Shown piece after piece: positions 52,351 to 63,465 of a stretch of 64,000 nt of DNA (positions within the stretch are counted from its first letter, which is position 1; each line of letters starts with the position of its first letter). The DNA is from Prorocentrum cordatum (lineage: Eukaryota; Sar; Dinophyceae; Prorocentrales; Prorocentraceae), in contig CAUYUJ010020560.1 of assembly GCA_963575745.1 (NCBI GenBank), positions 30,001-94,000 of the forward strand, in the 5' to 3' direction. The position numbers and the translations under genes are program-made. The notes beneath the pieces were generated by a model. The model made no database searches. It saw only the letters and a program-made list of their open reading frames with translations, and had not been told where the DNA came from.

Positions 52351-52497
52351 GGCACCGCGCTGCGCCGCCCCGCCCAGGCCGCCCTCTCCCTGCCCGCTTG
52401 CGGGCGCCCGCGCGGTGCCGGCCAGGGGGAGCGGCAGGGCGAGGAGGGGCGGCGGGACGGGGAGGGCCCAGGAAAGAAAGTGAAATGGCTGCCCCAA

Positions 52498-52692
52498 GGG
52501 GAGGAGGAGGAGGAGGAGGAGGAGGAGGAGGAGGAGGAGGAGGAGGAGGAGGAGGAGGAGGAGGAGGCGGGGGAGGAGGAGGCGGGGGGGGAGGAGGACT
52601 ACCTAGAGGAGGAGGAGGAGGAGGAGGAGGAGGAGGAGGAGGAGGAGGAGGAGAGGAGGAGGGGAGGAGGAGGAGGAGGAGGAGGAGGATGA
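52498..52692 (+). repeat. (GGA)n purine tract
   Basis: About 190 bp of almost pure GGA, all-purine on the plus strand. Glu-, Gly- and Ser-runs in the frames are artefacts. Confidence 0.97.
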
Positions 52693-53449
52693 CCGAGCCT
52701 CAGGAGGGCGCGTGTTCCCCGCCTCCCGCCGCGGGGGGCCTGGTCTCCACCTGAGGAGCCAAACCCCCCGACCGTGAACTGCATGCAGTCGACGGCTTTC
52801 CGGAACGGGGGCCCTGCGCTGTGCAGCTGCCTAGGGCCCCCGGCCACGAGGGGGTCCGCGACGACCCCGAAAACGAGGAGCAGCGACTCCTCCACGAGCA
52901 CCAGCAAGTGCTCCACGGCCACGCGGCCAATATGTACACGAGCGGTCCCGAATCGCAGCCCCAGCCAGCCGCCGCCAGCGAGCCAGCGCAGGCGCGGGCA
53001 GAAGAGTCAGCGTGCGGCGCGCGCTTCGCCACGGCCGAGCCTCGGCGAGGCCCAGCTTGGGCTCGTGCGGCACCGCGCCATGCCCCTCTGTTGCAACAGG
53101 GCGCACGCCGCCACCCCGCCCGCCACGCCCAGCAGGAGCGGGCATCCAGGAACCGCGGCTGCCGTCCAGCGGCATGCAGCGCGGGGGCCGCGCGCCACGC
53201 AGGGGGCCTGGCTGCCGCCCAGCAGGCGCCGCGGGCCGTGCAGCACGGCGTACGGCAGCTCAGCACGACGACCATCATGCCGATCGCGCCCAGCGGGCCC
53301 AAAGAAGGGCGCGGGCGCGCTGCGTCAGCGGAATCAGCGCCGCCGCGGGCGCCGCCGCACCATGCCGCCAGGGAGGGGAGGCGGGGCGCGGAGGGGGAGG
53401 AGGGGGAGGCGGCGGGCAGCAGGCCCAGCAGGCGGGCCTGAGCCAGACC
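52693..53449. other. GC-rich segment between two GGA tracts, weak coding-like character
   Basis: A plus-strand frame at 52,821-53,441 includes DDPENEEQRLLHEHQQVLHG, which is unusually protein-like. A minus-strand frame includes a hydrophobic run (PGCPLLLGVAGGVAACALLQ). Neither has a clear start, domain or splice structure, and GC richness alone keeps frames open. I do not call a gene. Confidence 0.25.
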
Positions 53450-53675
53450 CGACTAGGAGGAGGAGGAGGAGGAGGAGTAGTGAGGAGGAGGAGGAGGAGG
53501 AGGAGGAGGAGAGGAGGCTGGAGACTGGAGACTACCTAGAGGAGAGGGGAGGAGGAGGAGGAGGAGGAGGAGGAGGAGGAGGAGGAGGGGAGGAGGAGGG
53601 AGGAGGAGGAGGAGGGAGGAGGGAGAGGAGGAGGCGGAGGAGGAGGAGGAGGACGGGGAGGAGGGGGAGTGCACA
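53450..53675 (+). repeat. (GGA)n purine tract
   Basis: A second long GGA run with GACTGGAGACTACCTAGAGG in its middle. Confidence 0.95.
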
Positions 53676-53752
53676 GCACTCCAGAAACGAGGGGGAAGAC
53701 GGACGCTCAGGAGCAGGTCAGAAGAAGACCAGCTCTAGAGGTCTATCTAACG

Positions 53753-53754
<2 letters not shown>

Positions 53755-53821
<67 letters not shown>

Positions 53822-53825
53822 CGGC
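53755..53825 (+). repeat. (GA)n microsatellite
   Basis: AGAGAGAG run of about 65 bp with three A-insertions. Confidence 0.97.
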
Positions 53826-53959
53826 AGCTCATTGCTCCTTCAACCGAGTGGGCGGGACGGGGAGGGCCTGGGAGGGAAGGGGGGGGGAAAGGGAGGGAGA
53901 AGGCGAACCCTAGTGACTGCAGGGGTGGCGGACCCCCCCCGCAACGCTGGACATCCCAG

Positions 53960-54415
53960 GAGCGCCTACGGAAGTGGCGACGGTTGGGCAGCTCGCAACC
54001 ACCCAGGGAGCCGCGAGGTCCCGCCTGGATGCGCGAACACCTCCACTCCGCTGGACCTACCCAGGAGCCCACGAACGTGGCGACAATTGCGCAGTTCGCA
54101 GCAACCCAGGGAGCCGCGAGGTCTCGCCTGGGTGTGCGTACACCTTCACTCCGCTGGACTCCCCAAAGAGCCCGCGAAGGTGGCGACAACTGCCCAGTTC
54201 GCAACCACCCAGGGAGCCTCGAGGACTCGTCGAGATGCGCGTACACGTCCACGCCGCTGAACCGCCCATGAGCCCACGAAGATTACGAGAATTGTGCAAA
54301 TCGCAGCCACCCACGGAACTGCGAGGTCTCGTCTGCATGCGCGTACCCCTCCACTTCGCTGGACCTCTTAGCTAGCCCATGAGCCCACGAGAGTGGCGAC
54401 AGTTGCGCAGTTCGG
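53960..54415 (+). repeat. ~102-bp tandem repeat, four and a half copies
   Basis: Units start near 53,960, 54,066, 54,168, 54,270 and 54,379 with GAGCCCACGAANGTGGCGAC and include CACCCAGGGAGCCGCGAGG. As 102 is divisible by 3, frames stay open and give a 34-residue period. No known repeat protein is recognised. Confidence 0.88.
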
Positions 54416-54599
54416 AGGACGGGGTAGAGGATGAGTGGAGACCACAGAAACCATTGTTTATTTCAGGGAGATAACGCATGTTAACTCGGGGGGGGGGGCG
54501 TGGAGGGGGGACGGTAGCTGGGGCCGCGGCGCGCACCCCCTGAGGCGCGCCGCCTACGTCGTCTTCGTCGTCGTCGCCGTCGTCGTCGCCGCCAAAACC

Positions 54600-55600
54600 C
54601 ACAGCGCCTGTGCACACAGCACGGGCTCTGTACAATTTGTACAATTTCCTTTGTGCACCAGGGCTGCTACAGAAATCGCATGTGTGTGCACCACGGCGAC
54701 TGTGTACACCATAACAACCGCGTGCACCACGACGCCGCTGTACATCGCGAGATCTGTGCACACCACGGCGCCTGCGTGCACCACAGCCGCTGTTTCAGCA
54801 CCCCCTGTGCACCACAGCGCCTGCGCACACCGCAAAATTCGCGTACGTTTGCAGGCAATACCGACGGGGCCAAGCTACGAAAAATCGTCGGGGGCTCGAA
54901 CGTATCAAATTCAACATGTAACTTATATGTGATGATTGATTTCTGGCCCGGGGTACGGTCCCCCCGATTTTGGCCAACCATGCTTGTGTACACCACAGCG
55001 CCTGCCTAGCGTGCGCCACGGCGCCTGTCTAGCGTGCGCCACGACGCCTTTGTATACCACAGCTGCTTGTGTACACCGCCGCGCCTGTCTAGACATCAGT
55101 GCCTGGGTACACCAGAACGCCTGCGTACACGACAACGCCCGTGTGCACCACAGCGCATGTGTACACTGCGGTGCTTTTGCACACCACAAGAGCCGCGTGC
55201 CCACAGCGCATGGCAAACATTTGCGCCACAACGCTTCCGTGCACCTCCAAGGTCCCGTCGGGGTCCAAATCTGGAAAATCGCTGGGGGCCCGAACAATCT
55301 GTAAGTCTTGTCAGTATTGGTTGTTCTGGCCCGGGGTGCGGTACCCCCGTTTTTGGCCGACCATGGTCGTGTACACCACAGCGCCTGTCTAGCGTGCGCC
55401 ACGACGCCTTTGCACACCGCAGCTGCTTGTGTAAACCGCAGCGCCTGTCTACACAACAATGCCTCTGTGCACCACAATGCTTCTGTACAACACAACACCC
55501 GTGTGCACCACAGCGCATGTGCACACCACACACACTGCCTGTGAACACGACGACGCCTATGTGCACCACGGTTGCTACTTCAGCACCATACTCGTGCACC
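54600..55600 (+). repeat. CACCACAGCGCCTGYGTACA minisatellite with two inserts
   Basis: Irregular ~18-21-bp units such as GTGCACCACAGCGCCTGCG recur through the stretch. Two related ~100-bp inserts at about 54,880-54,990 and 55,265-55,370 (TGGCCCGGGGTNCGGTNCCC, TTTTGGCC) show a ~380-bp higher-order duplication. Confidence 0.88.
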
Positions 55601-55739
55601 ACAACTGCTGCCCCGGACGACCGAGCGCCGACCCCACAGCCTGGGCTCTCCCTGCGCGCCCCCGTGTGAGCCCCCTGCGCGCACGACACAAAGAGGTCCG
55701 ATATGTGGCGGCCCGCGCTTTCCCGCGGGCGACGGCCCC

Positions 55740-55835
55740 GCACACCCACACACAAACACACACACACACACACACGCACACACACACACACCCACCCACC
55801 CACCCACCCACCCACCCACCCACACACACACACGC
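55740..55835 (+). repeat. (AC)n/(ACCC)n microsatellite
   Basis: ACACAC runs flank a CCACCCACCC run. Confidence 0.97.
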
Positions 55836-55842
55836 AAGCCTG

Positions 55843-55961
55843 AGGTCGGGCATGTCCCCCGACAGGCAGCAGTCTGGAGGGAGAAATGAACAAACCATGG
55901 TCCAACGTGGTCCACGGGACGACTTCTGAACGTCCCTCCTGCAGAGGGACGCGCCTGCCTT
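55843..55961. mobile_element. FB-3 foldback element
   Basis: AGGTCGGGCATGTCCCCCGA at the left and CCTCCTGCAGAGGGACGCGC at the right are the inverted ends. The core differs from the other copies. Confidence 0.72.
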
Positions 55962-56041
55962 GACGCGAGCCCCTGCGCGTGGCACACTCCGGGCAGGGCA
56001 TTGCTCTGCCACGGCCTGGCAGCGACGGCAGGCTTCGAGAG

Positions 56042-56230
56042 CCTACGGCCGGCCCGTATCAGGAGGATGCGCGTTGAGAATGCAAGGGCCTTGGACGCCC
56101 ACTTCGAAGCTTCTCGAGCGGGGCGCGGCCAACGACAGTGGCCAAGGGTGGACCCGAGGAGGCAAGGATGCAAGGGTACCCTTGGGAAGGTTGCCCATCC
56201 TTACTATGCGGGTTGGCTGTACATGCGAGG
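56042..56230 (+). repeat. Dispersed repeat DR-3, copy 2
   Basis: Aligns with 51,204-51,385; AAGGGTACCCTTGGGAAGGT is better preserved here. Confidence 0.75.
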
Positions 56231-56329
56231 CGAGGATCTATCCATGACCACCGCCTGGGGACCGCTCTTCGAGGACCTCGGCGAGCAGGCAGGCGGATGC
56301 GGATGTGTCTGCCGAGGGGCAGCCAATGA

Positions 56330-56505
56330 CATATACATCAAACTTTCAGAGGTCCGCGCGGATTTTCTGGATCGGCGCTGTAGCCCCCTGGCGGCGCCTT
56401 CGGCGCCGCCCATGGCGCTCTCCGCGCGCCAGGGAGGGGGCCCAGGCGCCGATCCAAGAACTCTGCGCGGACCTGCGCAAGTTGATGTCTATATCATGTA
56501 CAGTC
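56330..56505. mobile_element. FB-1 foldback element, copy 3
   Basis: ATACATCAAACTTTCAGAGG and TCCGCGCGGATTTTCTGGAT at the left are inverted at the right as GATCCAAGAACTCTGCGCGG and AAGTTGATGTCTAT. Confidence 0.8.
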
Positions 56506-57780
56506 GGACCTAGGCCAGAAGAGTATCCCCCAAGAACGACCTTCAGTCGGCCAAAACAGACAGAACAACCAAGGGTACGTGTTTGCCAGCATGCACAAAA
56601 ACATCCAACAAGCACTAAGAATACTTGATTTGGGTGCCCTCCCCGAACCGACCTCGTCGATCATTATACCTCGCTCCGAGGGTACGGTCCCTCGAGAGCT
56701 TGGCCCCTCCCAGTGCCCGAACGTGTGCACTTTGCACGGCCTGCCGAGGTGCCCGAAGATCGATCACCCAGGCGGCGGTTATATGGATACATCCCCGCCT
56801 CGGCGCACGGCCTCGGACTGCCCATCGGACCACCCCAAACTGACCCGACGACGCACATTTTTTTGGGGGGGGTGCGGGTTCCACACGTGTTTTTGTCAAT
56901 GGGGGGGGGGCACGGGCTCCACACCTGCTTTTGTCCGTGCTCCCCGCCTGGAGATGGAGGTACATAGGGGCCTTCGGGTTGGGTTGGCGGTGGCTTGGTG
57001 TGGGACGCACAAACACGTACTAGTACTATATGTTCTCCCTGGAGGCGCGCGTCCGACCCAAACATCTGGTACACCCATCTTGTAGCATATCGTTTCCCGA
57101 GCGGCGTGGCCAGACAGCGCCCGCCACGACGCATACACTGTAAGATTCCTGGGTGCGCGCATCGCCCCCCGGGGGCGATGCACATACAGTAGAAGCATGT
57201 CAGGGTGACGCCGATGGTGGGTGGCGAGCCTCGCTCCAGGCTCGGTGCGCCGACGCGGCGCGCGGGATCACCGAGGCCGGTGCCGAGAGCACAGGCACCA
57301 GCGCCCGGGGACTTCTCAGAGCGGAGGGCGAAGCCTGCAGCAATCGGCCCCCGACCCCGTCCTGCCTCCCTCGCCTCCCCCCACCGTCTCCTCTCCCCCG
57401 TCGCCTCCTCCTCCTCCCTCCGTGCTCCTGCTCACGCTCACCCCCGTCCTCACCGCCCGCCGAAGCGCAGGCTACGCTGGGATGAACGAAGGAGGAGAGC
57501 ACTCCGCTTCGTTACATCCACTCCACCTCCGCTGAACCAGGAGCTGGAGAGGGCTTTCGGATTCCAGCCAGCAGACGGCACCATCGGGGCCAGCGGAGCC
57601 TGAGCCGATCGCTGGCACGGCTCGGCACTTCATTATCGGCACATTCCCCTAGGGCAACTATTTTCGCGCTAGGCGAAGCGCGACTAACTTCGCACCCTCG
57701 TGGTGACCCTAGTTCATTGTTTTTTCTCGGGCAAAATCTTGGACCTCAAGGCCCCGAAACGTCACATGATGCAACCTCGA
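56506..57780. other. Non-coding DNA, no recognised gene
   Basis: Short frames such as 57,205-57,603 (132 codons, Arg/Pro/Ala-rich) have no domain and are best explained by GC content. No RNA gene or repeat family is found. Confidence 0.4.
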
Positions 57781-57782
57781 CT

Positions 57783-57900
57783 GTGGAAACCTAAAGGTAC
57801 CGATACCGCTACTCCCAGGAACTCTCATGGGGTGCGCTCTAACAAGAATTTCGAGGTGAATCCAGCGGTGGCAACGAGGGCCCCCCCAGGAGGCCCAAAA
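57783..57900 (+). repeat. Dispersed repeat DR-1, copy 4
   Basis: GGTACCGATACCGCTACTCC, CATGGGGTGCGCTCTAAC and GAATCCAGCGGTGGCAACGA match the family. Confidence 0.78.
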
Positions 57901-58074
57901 GGGGAAACCGAGGGAAGGGCAGCGGTATCGGTACCCTTTCCTCCTCTGATCGACCCTCTTCTTGGGCAAACTACTGGGCCACAAGGGCCCCAATCGCCAA
58001 CATCCTCGGCCCTCTCCCCGGCCCCCCGGTGAACTGATGGGCCAGTTTCCAACCGCCACTACCACAAGCAGGAA

Positions 58075-58222
58075 AGGGAGGAGGCGGAGGAGGAGGAGGA
58101 GGAGGAGGAGGAGGAGGAGACGGAGGAGGAGACGGAGGAGGAGGAGAGGAGGAGGAGGAGGAGGAGGAGGCGGACCTCCTCCTCCTCCTCCTCCTCCTCC
58201 TCCTCCTCCTCCTCCTCCTCTC
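58075..58222. repeat. (GGA)n joined to (CCT)n: microsatellite foldback
   Basis: About 90 bp of GGA is followed immediately by about 50 bp of its complement, CCTCCTCCT, so the strand can pair with itself across a GGCGGAC centre. Confidence 0.95.
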
Positions 58223-58629
58223 GTCTCCCCCGTCCTGCCTCTGGCAGTGGTGGGGGAAGGTTGGCCCCCCGGTGAACCGCGTGCACCAGGCATGCCGAGG
58301 GGCCCGCGCGGCCACCACAGCGGGCGGGGCGGGGTGCCTCCGCCTCTGCCCCGCCCTGGGGGCTCCCCCCCCCCCCCCCCGAGGGGGGACCGACGCCCAG
58401 GGGGGGGTCCCCCTCAGGGGGTGGCAGCAGGGGGCATGTCGACTCCCATCCCAGGCTTCGTGGCGTTTTCGAACGGACTTGACATTTGGGGCCCGACACT
58501 GGGATGATAGACTGGGATGATATACGCGACGGGGGGGCGTTCGTCGAAAAGTCGGGGGTTGGGGGAGAAAAATCGCCTGCGAGGAAGAGCCTCGGGATCG
58601 CACCGGCGACAAATCGGTCGGGGTTAATA
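58223..58629. other. Non-coding DNA with C/G homopolymer inversion
   Basis: A CCCCCCCCCCCCCC run followed by GAGGGGGGAC at 58,368-58,388 and other GGGGGG/CCCCCC pairs lie here. No gene. Confidence 0.45.
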
Positions 58630-58835
58630 GAAGAAGAGGAAGAATAAAACGCCACAAACAGAAACTGGCGGCGCCCGTGCGGATTTCTTGGATCTGCGCT
58701 GGACCCCCCTCCCTGGCGCGCGAGGCGCGCCAGGGGCGGCGCCGGAGGCGCCGCCAGGGGGCCCCCAGCGCAGATCCAAGAAATCCGCGCGGAGCGCCAA
58801 AAGTTTAGGTTTATGGCGTTTTCTCTTCTTCGAGA
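58630..58835. mobile_element. FB-1 foldback element, copy 4 (long arms)
   Basis: AGAAGAGGAAGAATAAAACG at the far left is echoed inverted by CGTTTTCTCTTCTTCGAG at the far right. Inside are GCGGATTTCTTGGATCTGCG and CGCAGATCCAAGAAATCCGC, then CTGGCGCGCGAGGCGCGCCA at the centre. Arms are about 60 bp or more. Confidence 0.85.
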
Positions 58836-59345
58836 TAGGTCCCCGAGGGCGAACCCGCTCCATGGCGGGGCTGCTGGGTGTCGACGCATGCCCGCTCGAA
58901 CCCCTCCCCCTCGCAGAGCTGCCCCTGACACTGCCCCCCCCCCCGCCCGCCGCAACGGAGGCATAGAATTCGATCTCGGCCTCGGTGAGCCACGCTCGCG
59001 GCCAGGCGGCAGCACGCGGTCGGAAGATGGGGGGCAGGCCAGAGCGGCAGGAGGGCGACGCGGACCAGGGAGGAAGGCCGAGCGCGCCAAGACGCGAGAC
59101 CCACTTCGTGCCACGCCATCGGCGCCAGTCGGCGAATGGCATGGTGGCCGACTGCGGAGGAGAAAGAGGCTGCGCGTCTCTCGCCACCCCTCGCCGTGAC
59201 CACCCCCTCCCTTCCAGCCGCCGCGCCTCCCCGAAGGCTGCACCCTTCGGGCGCGGCCTGTGCCCTGGGTTTCGGGTCAGTCGTGCGCGGGCGCCCCCAC
59301 GGGGATTCGGGGTTGGCGCGGCTCCGTGCGCATGGCATGGACTCG
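58836..59345. other. GC-rich non-coding DNA
   Basis: Several overlapping frames are open on both strands; none is domain-like. Confidence 0.4.
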
Positions 59346-59470
59346 CCGTCGCTGGGACGCCCATTCCCACCGCATGCTTCGGCTTTGTGCGTTCATGTTT
59401 TCGCGAGGTGGTCCCATGTGCTCCTCGATTGTCTTCGCCGAGGGAAAAGTGCTCACGTCAGAGCGGTGCC
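59346..59470. mobile_element. FB-4 foldback element, copy 4 (diverged)
   Basis: GTCGCTGGGACGCCCATTCC and GCTCACGTCAGAGCGGTGCC are the diverged inverted ends; TTCGGCTTTGTGCGTTC and CTCCTCGATTGTCTTCGCCG form the family body. Confidence 0.65.
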
Positions 59471-61270
59471 AGGTGGACTGCATGGAGCGTGCCCCCCCTG
59501 GCAGGGAGCGTGCCCCCTGCGTCCACCTCAAGGATAGAAGGCACAAAAAGGACGACGGCAATGGCCCAATGTGCAGGGCACGGAGCGCACACAGCCAAGC
59601 CCGGTTCTGGACGGATACCCCCCAACCACATACACGGGCTCGCGGATGTTCGTGCCGGCAACAGCGCAATTCTACCCTTGAAGCCTCTCGGTTCTCAACG
59701 AGTTGTCCGCAGGAGATTGCCCCTCCCCATCATCCTCGCCCTCGTCCTCACACTTCCCTTCATCTGGAGGCTGAGATAAGCAGCATGTTCGAAGAGGTGT
59801 GCCAGACGGCTGCCGGGGGCGAGGCAGGCCACCATTCACCTCACGACGAGTCGTGGCTGTCTCACTCATGGCAACTGAGTAATCACTCGCGGAAGCAAAT
59901 TGCAAGAACAAAGGGCGCATCGGCAACCGCTAGGCGGCACTGCCAACTTCCAGGCCTGTGGACGAGGGTCCTGCGCGCACAGTGGACTGATTAGCGACTG
60001 CGGGCGAGATGCAATGCATCGATAAGAACGATCATAATCACTTAATGCATCGAGAACTGGGAGGCTCTGAACTTCCAGATAACGCTAGATGCCGCCGTTG
60101 CGGCTAAGAAGCATGAACTGTGCGGAATAGGAAAGACATCGCAGACAACAGGCACTCTCGAACTCGCAATGTTTTAATTTCCGACCGTCTGAATGTACGG
60201 TTTTGACGCGATACGCTTCCGTGTAATATCGTCGACGCACCCGCGAACGCGATGGCTCAGCCTGTGCTGCGCTACTGATCAGGCAAAATCCACCCATCGA
60301 TGTCACAACGATTCCCGCGCAAGACTTACTTGGTTTTACTGCTGGACTCGAGCCCATGCGTTCGCGTGCGTGTACAAACGTGTACATGTGTACACACACA
60401 CACCTTCAATGGCAGATGAAATCGATGTGTCTCACGCTGCCTACAGATGTGGGGGTGGGGAATTCGAGTTCAATATCCTATTAGATGCAGGGGTCCTGCT
60501 CATACTACATGCAGGGGTCCTACTCTGCGCAGGCCGCCTCGCAAACACTCAGCCCGCGTCGCAAAAGCACTGTCCGACTTTGAGGGCGGGCCCCACCAGG
60601 AGCCGAGAGGGGACCTCCTCCCCCGCCTTCGGGGGACACGCACCCCGAGACGGGTCGCCGCGAGCTCCTCTCAGAATGCAGGGATGGCTGACAATACAAA
60701 AGCCTCCGCATGCATGACTGAGCAGGAGCGTGGGGGATGTTATGGAAGTCGAAGAAGGACTGGGAGCAGAGTTGGGAGGAGAACTCAAGAAACAGTTGAA
60801 CTCTCAAACTGACGCTGCACTCGCCCAGTCAGCGGCTGGCGAAGCCGCAAAAAGGGGGCATCCGATGTGATGGAGACGCACTGGAGCGACGATCAAAAAA
60901 GGGGGTCTTATGCGAGATGACTAACTAGCGACCTTGCGCGGTGGCTTACGTGGGCCGCCTGCGCGGCGCGCTACTTTGGAGACGAGGGCGCTTACGCGCG
61001 ACCTTACGCGCCACCTTACGCGGGCACCTTACGCGCCAATGTCGGCGCAGACGACCTCCTTTTTTGCGACGCTCGCTTGTGTAGGTAGCGACCACGGTCG
61101 ATGCACGGGCCAGTATCAGACTGCGGCACCCACGGGGTGTACAGCGTGCTGCCCCACGTGGCCCAGGCTGCCCTGCAGTTGCGAGGGGCTTGCGTGCGTG
61201 CGTGCAGCACGCGCGCAAGCAAGTGTCGCATGCACTCTCGCAGACAAGAGCGCGCTCCAATAGAGGAAGG
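59471..61270. other. Non-coding DNA, no recognised gene
   Basis: The only structures seen are GGGGTCCTGCTCATACTACA/GGGGTCCTACTC-type repeats near 60,490-60,530 and CCTTACGCGCCACCTTACGC repeats at 60,990-61,035. No frame has domain character. Confidence 0.4.
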
Positions 61271-61274
61271 AAAA

Positions 61275-61445
61275 GCGCCAGGAACAAAACTTTTGGCGCT
61301 CCGCGCGGATTCCTCGGATCCGCGCCGGACGCCCCTCCCCGGCGCGCGGAGCGCGCCAGGGCGCGCGCTGGAGGCGCGGCCGGGGGGGGGGCCCGGCGCG
61401 GAGCCCAGAAACCCGCGCGGAGCGCCAAAAGTTTATGTCTATTTG
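61275..61445. mobile_element. FB-1 foldback element, copy 5
   Basis: ACAAAACTTTTGGCGCTCCG and CGCGGATTCCTCGGATCCGC at the left are inverted at the right, ending GCGGAGCGCCAAAAGTTTAT. The centre is CCGGCGCGCGGAGCGCGCC. Confidence 0.85.
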
Positions 61446-61449
61446 GCGG

Positions 61450-61605
61450 CGCGCACAAGCAGGGGGAGGGGGAAGGCTTCTTAGAAGGAGGCTGCTTCTT
61501 AGAAGGCGCCGGCCTTACATCTACAAAGAAGGCCCGCGCCTTCTAAGAAGCAGGGGTGCTTCGAAGAAGCCTTCCCCCTTCCCCCTACCCCCTTTTGCGC
61601 GTGGC
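61450..61605. repeat. CTTCTTAGAAGG foldback
   Basis: GGCTTCTTAGAAGGAGGCTG and CTTCTTAGAAGGCGCCGG recur inverted as GCGCCTTCTAAGAAGC and CTTCGAAGAAGCC. Confidence 0.75.
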
Positions 61606-61764
61606 CAGTCTATGGCGTTGTCTCTCCTTCGAGCACCTGCAGACAGGAGCGCGCTCCAACAGAATGCAGGCCGCCCTCCCTCGCGCCACACCTGCACACG
61701 CATAGTTACGGGCACGCTCTGCCTCCGCCGGCAACGTGACACCACACAATCGAGTACGAGGCGT

Positions 61765-62075
61765 GTCCACACACACACACGGGTTGCAGCCGGTGGAGAA
61801 CAGACACACACAACCACACGCACACATACATACAGCCCCAACACACACATACACACACAAACACCACACGCACACACACACACACTACAGTGTCACACAA
61901 ACACACACACACGCGCGCCCACACCTACGCCCGCATACAACGTACAGCAAACAACCCACACCCCACACCACACACACACACACACGTCTGCTTCTCATCC
62001 GCGGCGCCACACCAACGGCCTATTCGCAGGTTGCTGGGCGCACACACTCAAAGTGCAACCGCACACCACACGAAC

Positions 62076-62131
<56 letters not shown>

Positions 62132-62140
62132 ACGCACAAA
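61765..62140 (+). repeat. (AC)n-rich stretch
   Basis: Several ACACAC runs with CCACACG interruptions; the longest is about 62,078-62,135. Poly-Thr/His frames are artefacts. Confidence 0.95.
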
Positions 62141-62244
62141 CACGTTGCTCCGTCAGGCGCACACGCGCGACTCGATGCCGAGCGCAGGTCCGAATGCAGT
62201 GAGCGCGAGGACAAGTCTAGCCGGCTCAAAGATGAGGATTGGGG

Positions 62245-62442
62245 CAAGAGGGCGGCAGCCGCAGGACTGAGATACGGGAGCCAGAACGGGATGAGCACGA
62301 ATCTTCGGAGGCCCGGGCGGATTTTCTGGATCCGCGCGGAGCGCACCAGAGGCGGCGCCGAAGGCGCCGCAAGGGGGGGTCCAACGCCGATCCAAGAAAT
62401 CCGCGCGGAGCTCAGTGAGAGGGCGGCAGCTGCAGGACGGAG
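62245..62442. mobile_element. FB-1 foldback element, copy 6, between 25-bp direct repeats
   Basis: The element proper spans about 62,274-62,417 (GGGCGGATTTTCTGGATCCG and CCAAGAAATCCGCGCGGAGC). Outside lie AGAGGGCGGCAGCYGCAGGA-type direct repeats, 62,245-62,269 and 62,418-62,442, matching at 23 of 25 positions. Confidence 0.75.
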
Positions 62443-63345
62443 CACTTGCGCAGTACACTGTGCAGGGAGAGGGAGAGGAAGGGAGGAGGAGGGTGGGACC
62501 TCAACCAATGGAGGGATGCAAAGCATGACTGGACGAGGCCAGAACTGTGCTGTAGCCACCGCAACCTCGCGCTCCCAGCTCGCAATCAGGGCCGTCTTCG
62601 GAGGCCCTGCGCGGCTGGGACACTCGCCAGAGACAACGCGGGCCAACAGTTTTTCCCCGCGGGCGGGCGGAGAAGACCGCCGTGCGGGAGAACGGAGCGA
62701 AGGAGGGCGCGGCCCGCACCGCGGTCGGGCAGCTGGCAGGCCGACGTCAAGCACGATGGCGTCGTTGTGCGGGCTGCGTCGAGGAGTCCCCTGATGTGTC
62801 GGCGACGACCCGGGGTATCTTGTGGGGGGGGAGGTGACGGCGGATAACCTAACATTTTCGCTTCGGGCAGCTCCACGTCGTATGCCCGCGCGCACCAATA
62901 CTGCGTGGCCCCTTCGGACCTGAGCAACCGACAAGGTCCGGTTATCCTGGGGCAAGGGGGGGAACGGGGGGGTTCGACAATACGGACTATCGACAGACCC
63001 TAAACAAACAGTCTCCAAGTATGCTGGGAACGCGGAAGAACGACGCAAGAATGGCCAGACACCGTGGCGCAAGCGACACTGGTGAGAGCTACGTCGTGAC
63101 AAATATTTAGGGAGCGACTGAAGAGCAACGTGTCGGCGGGTGCCACGAGCGGTGGGAGAAGGCTGACGGGAAACGCCACGGATGAGATCTGTCAGCACGC
63201 TCGGAAGAAACACCTTTTTTCTGTCCGCTGCGGGCTGCGCTGGCAGCCAGGCGGATCAACCTCGCATGCAACCAATTGGTAGTCCACTGATTAGAGTAGA
63301 CCGCTGCTGGGCCCGCTGCTGGGCACTCCATCTCGCGGATGCCGT
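62443..63345. other. Non-coding DNA, no recognised gene
   Basis: The minus-strand 397-codon frame over 62,020-63,213 begins in unique sequence and ends in the AC repeat; it has no domain character. Confidence 0.4.
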
Positions 63346-63465
63346 GCAGAAGCACACGCACGCGCGCACGCGCACCCAAACACCCACCCACACACACCCA
63401 CACACGCACACGCCCACGCACACCCACATACGCACACACGCACACACACAAACGCATACACTTTT
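63346..63465 (+). repeat. (AC)n/(CACG)n microsatellite
   Basis: CACGCACGCGCACGC and CACACACCCACACACGCACA-type runs. Confidence 0.95.

Noticed and set aside
62020-63213. 397-codon minus-strand frame
   Set aside because: Ser/Pro/Arg-rich with no domain; its end is poly-Cys/Val from the AC repeat.
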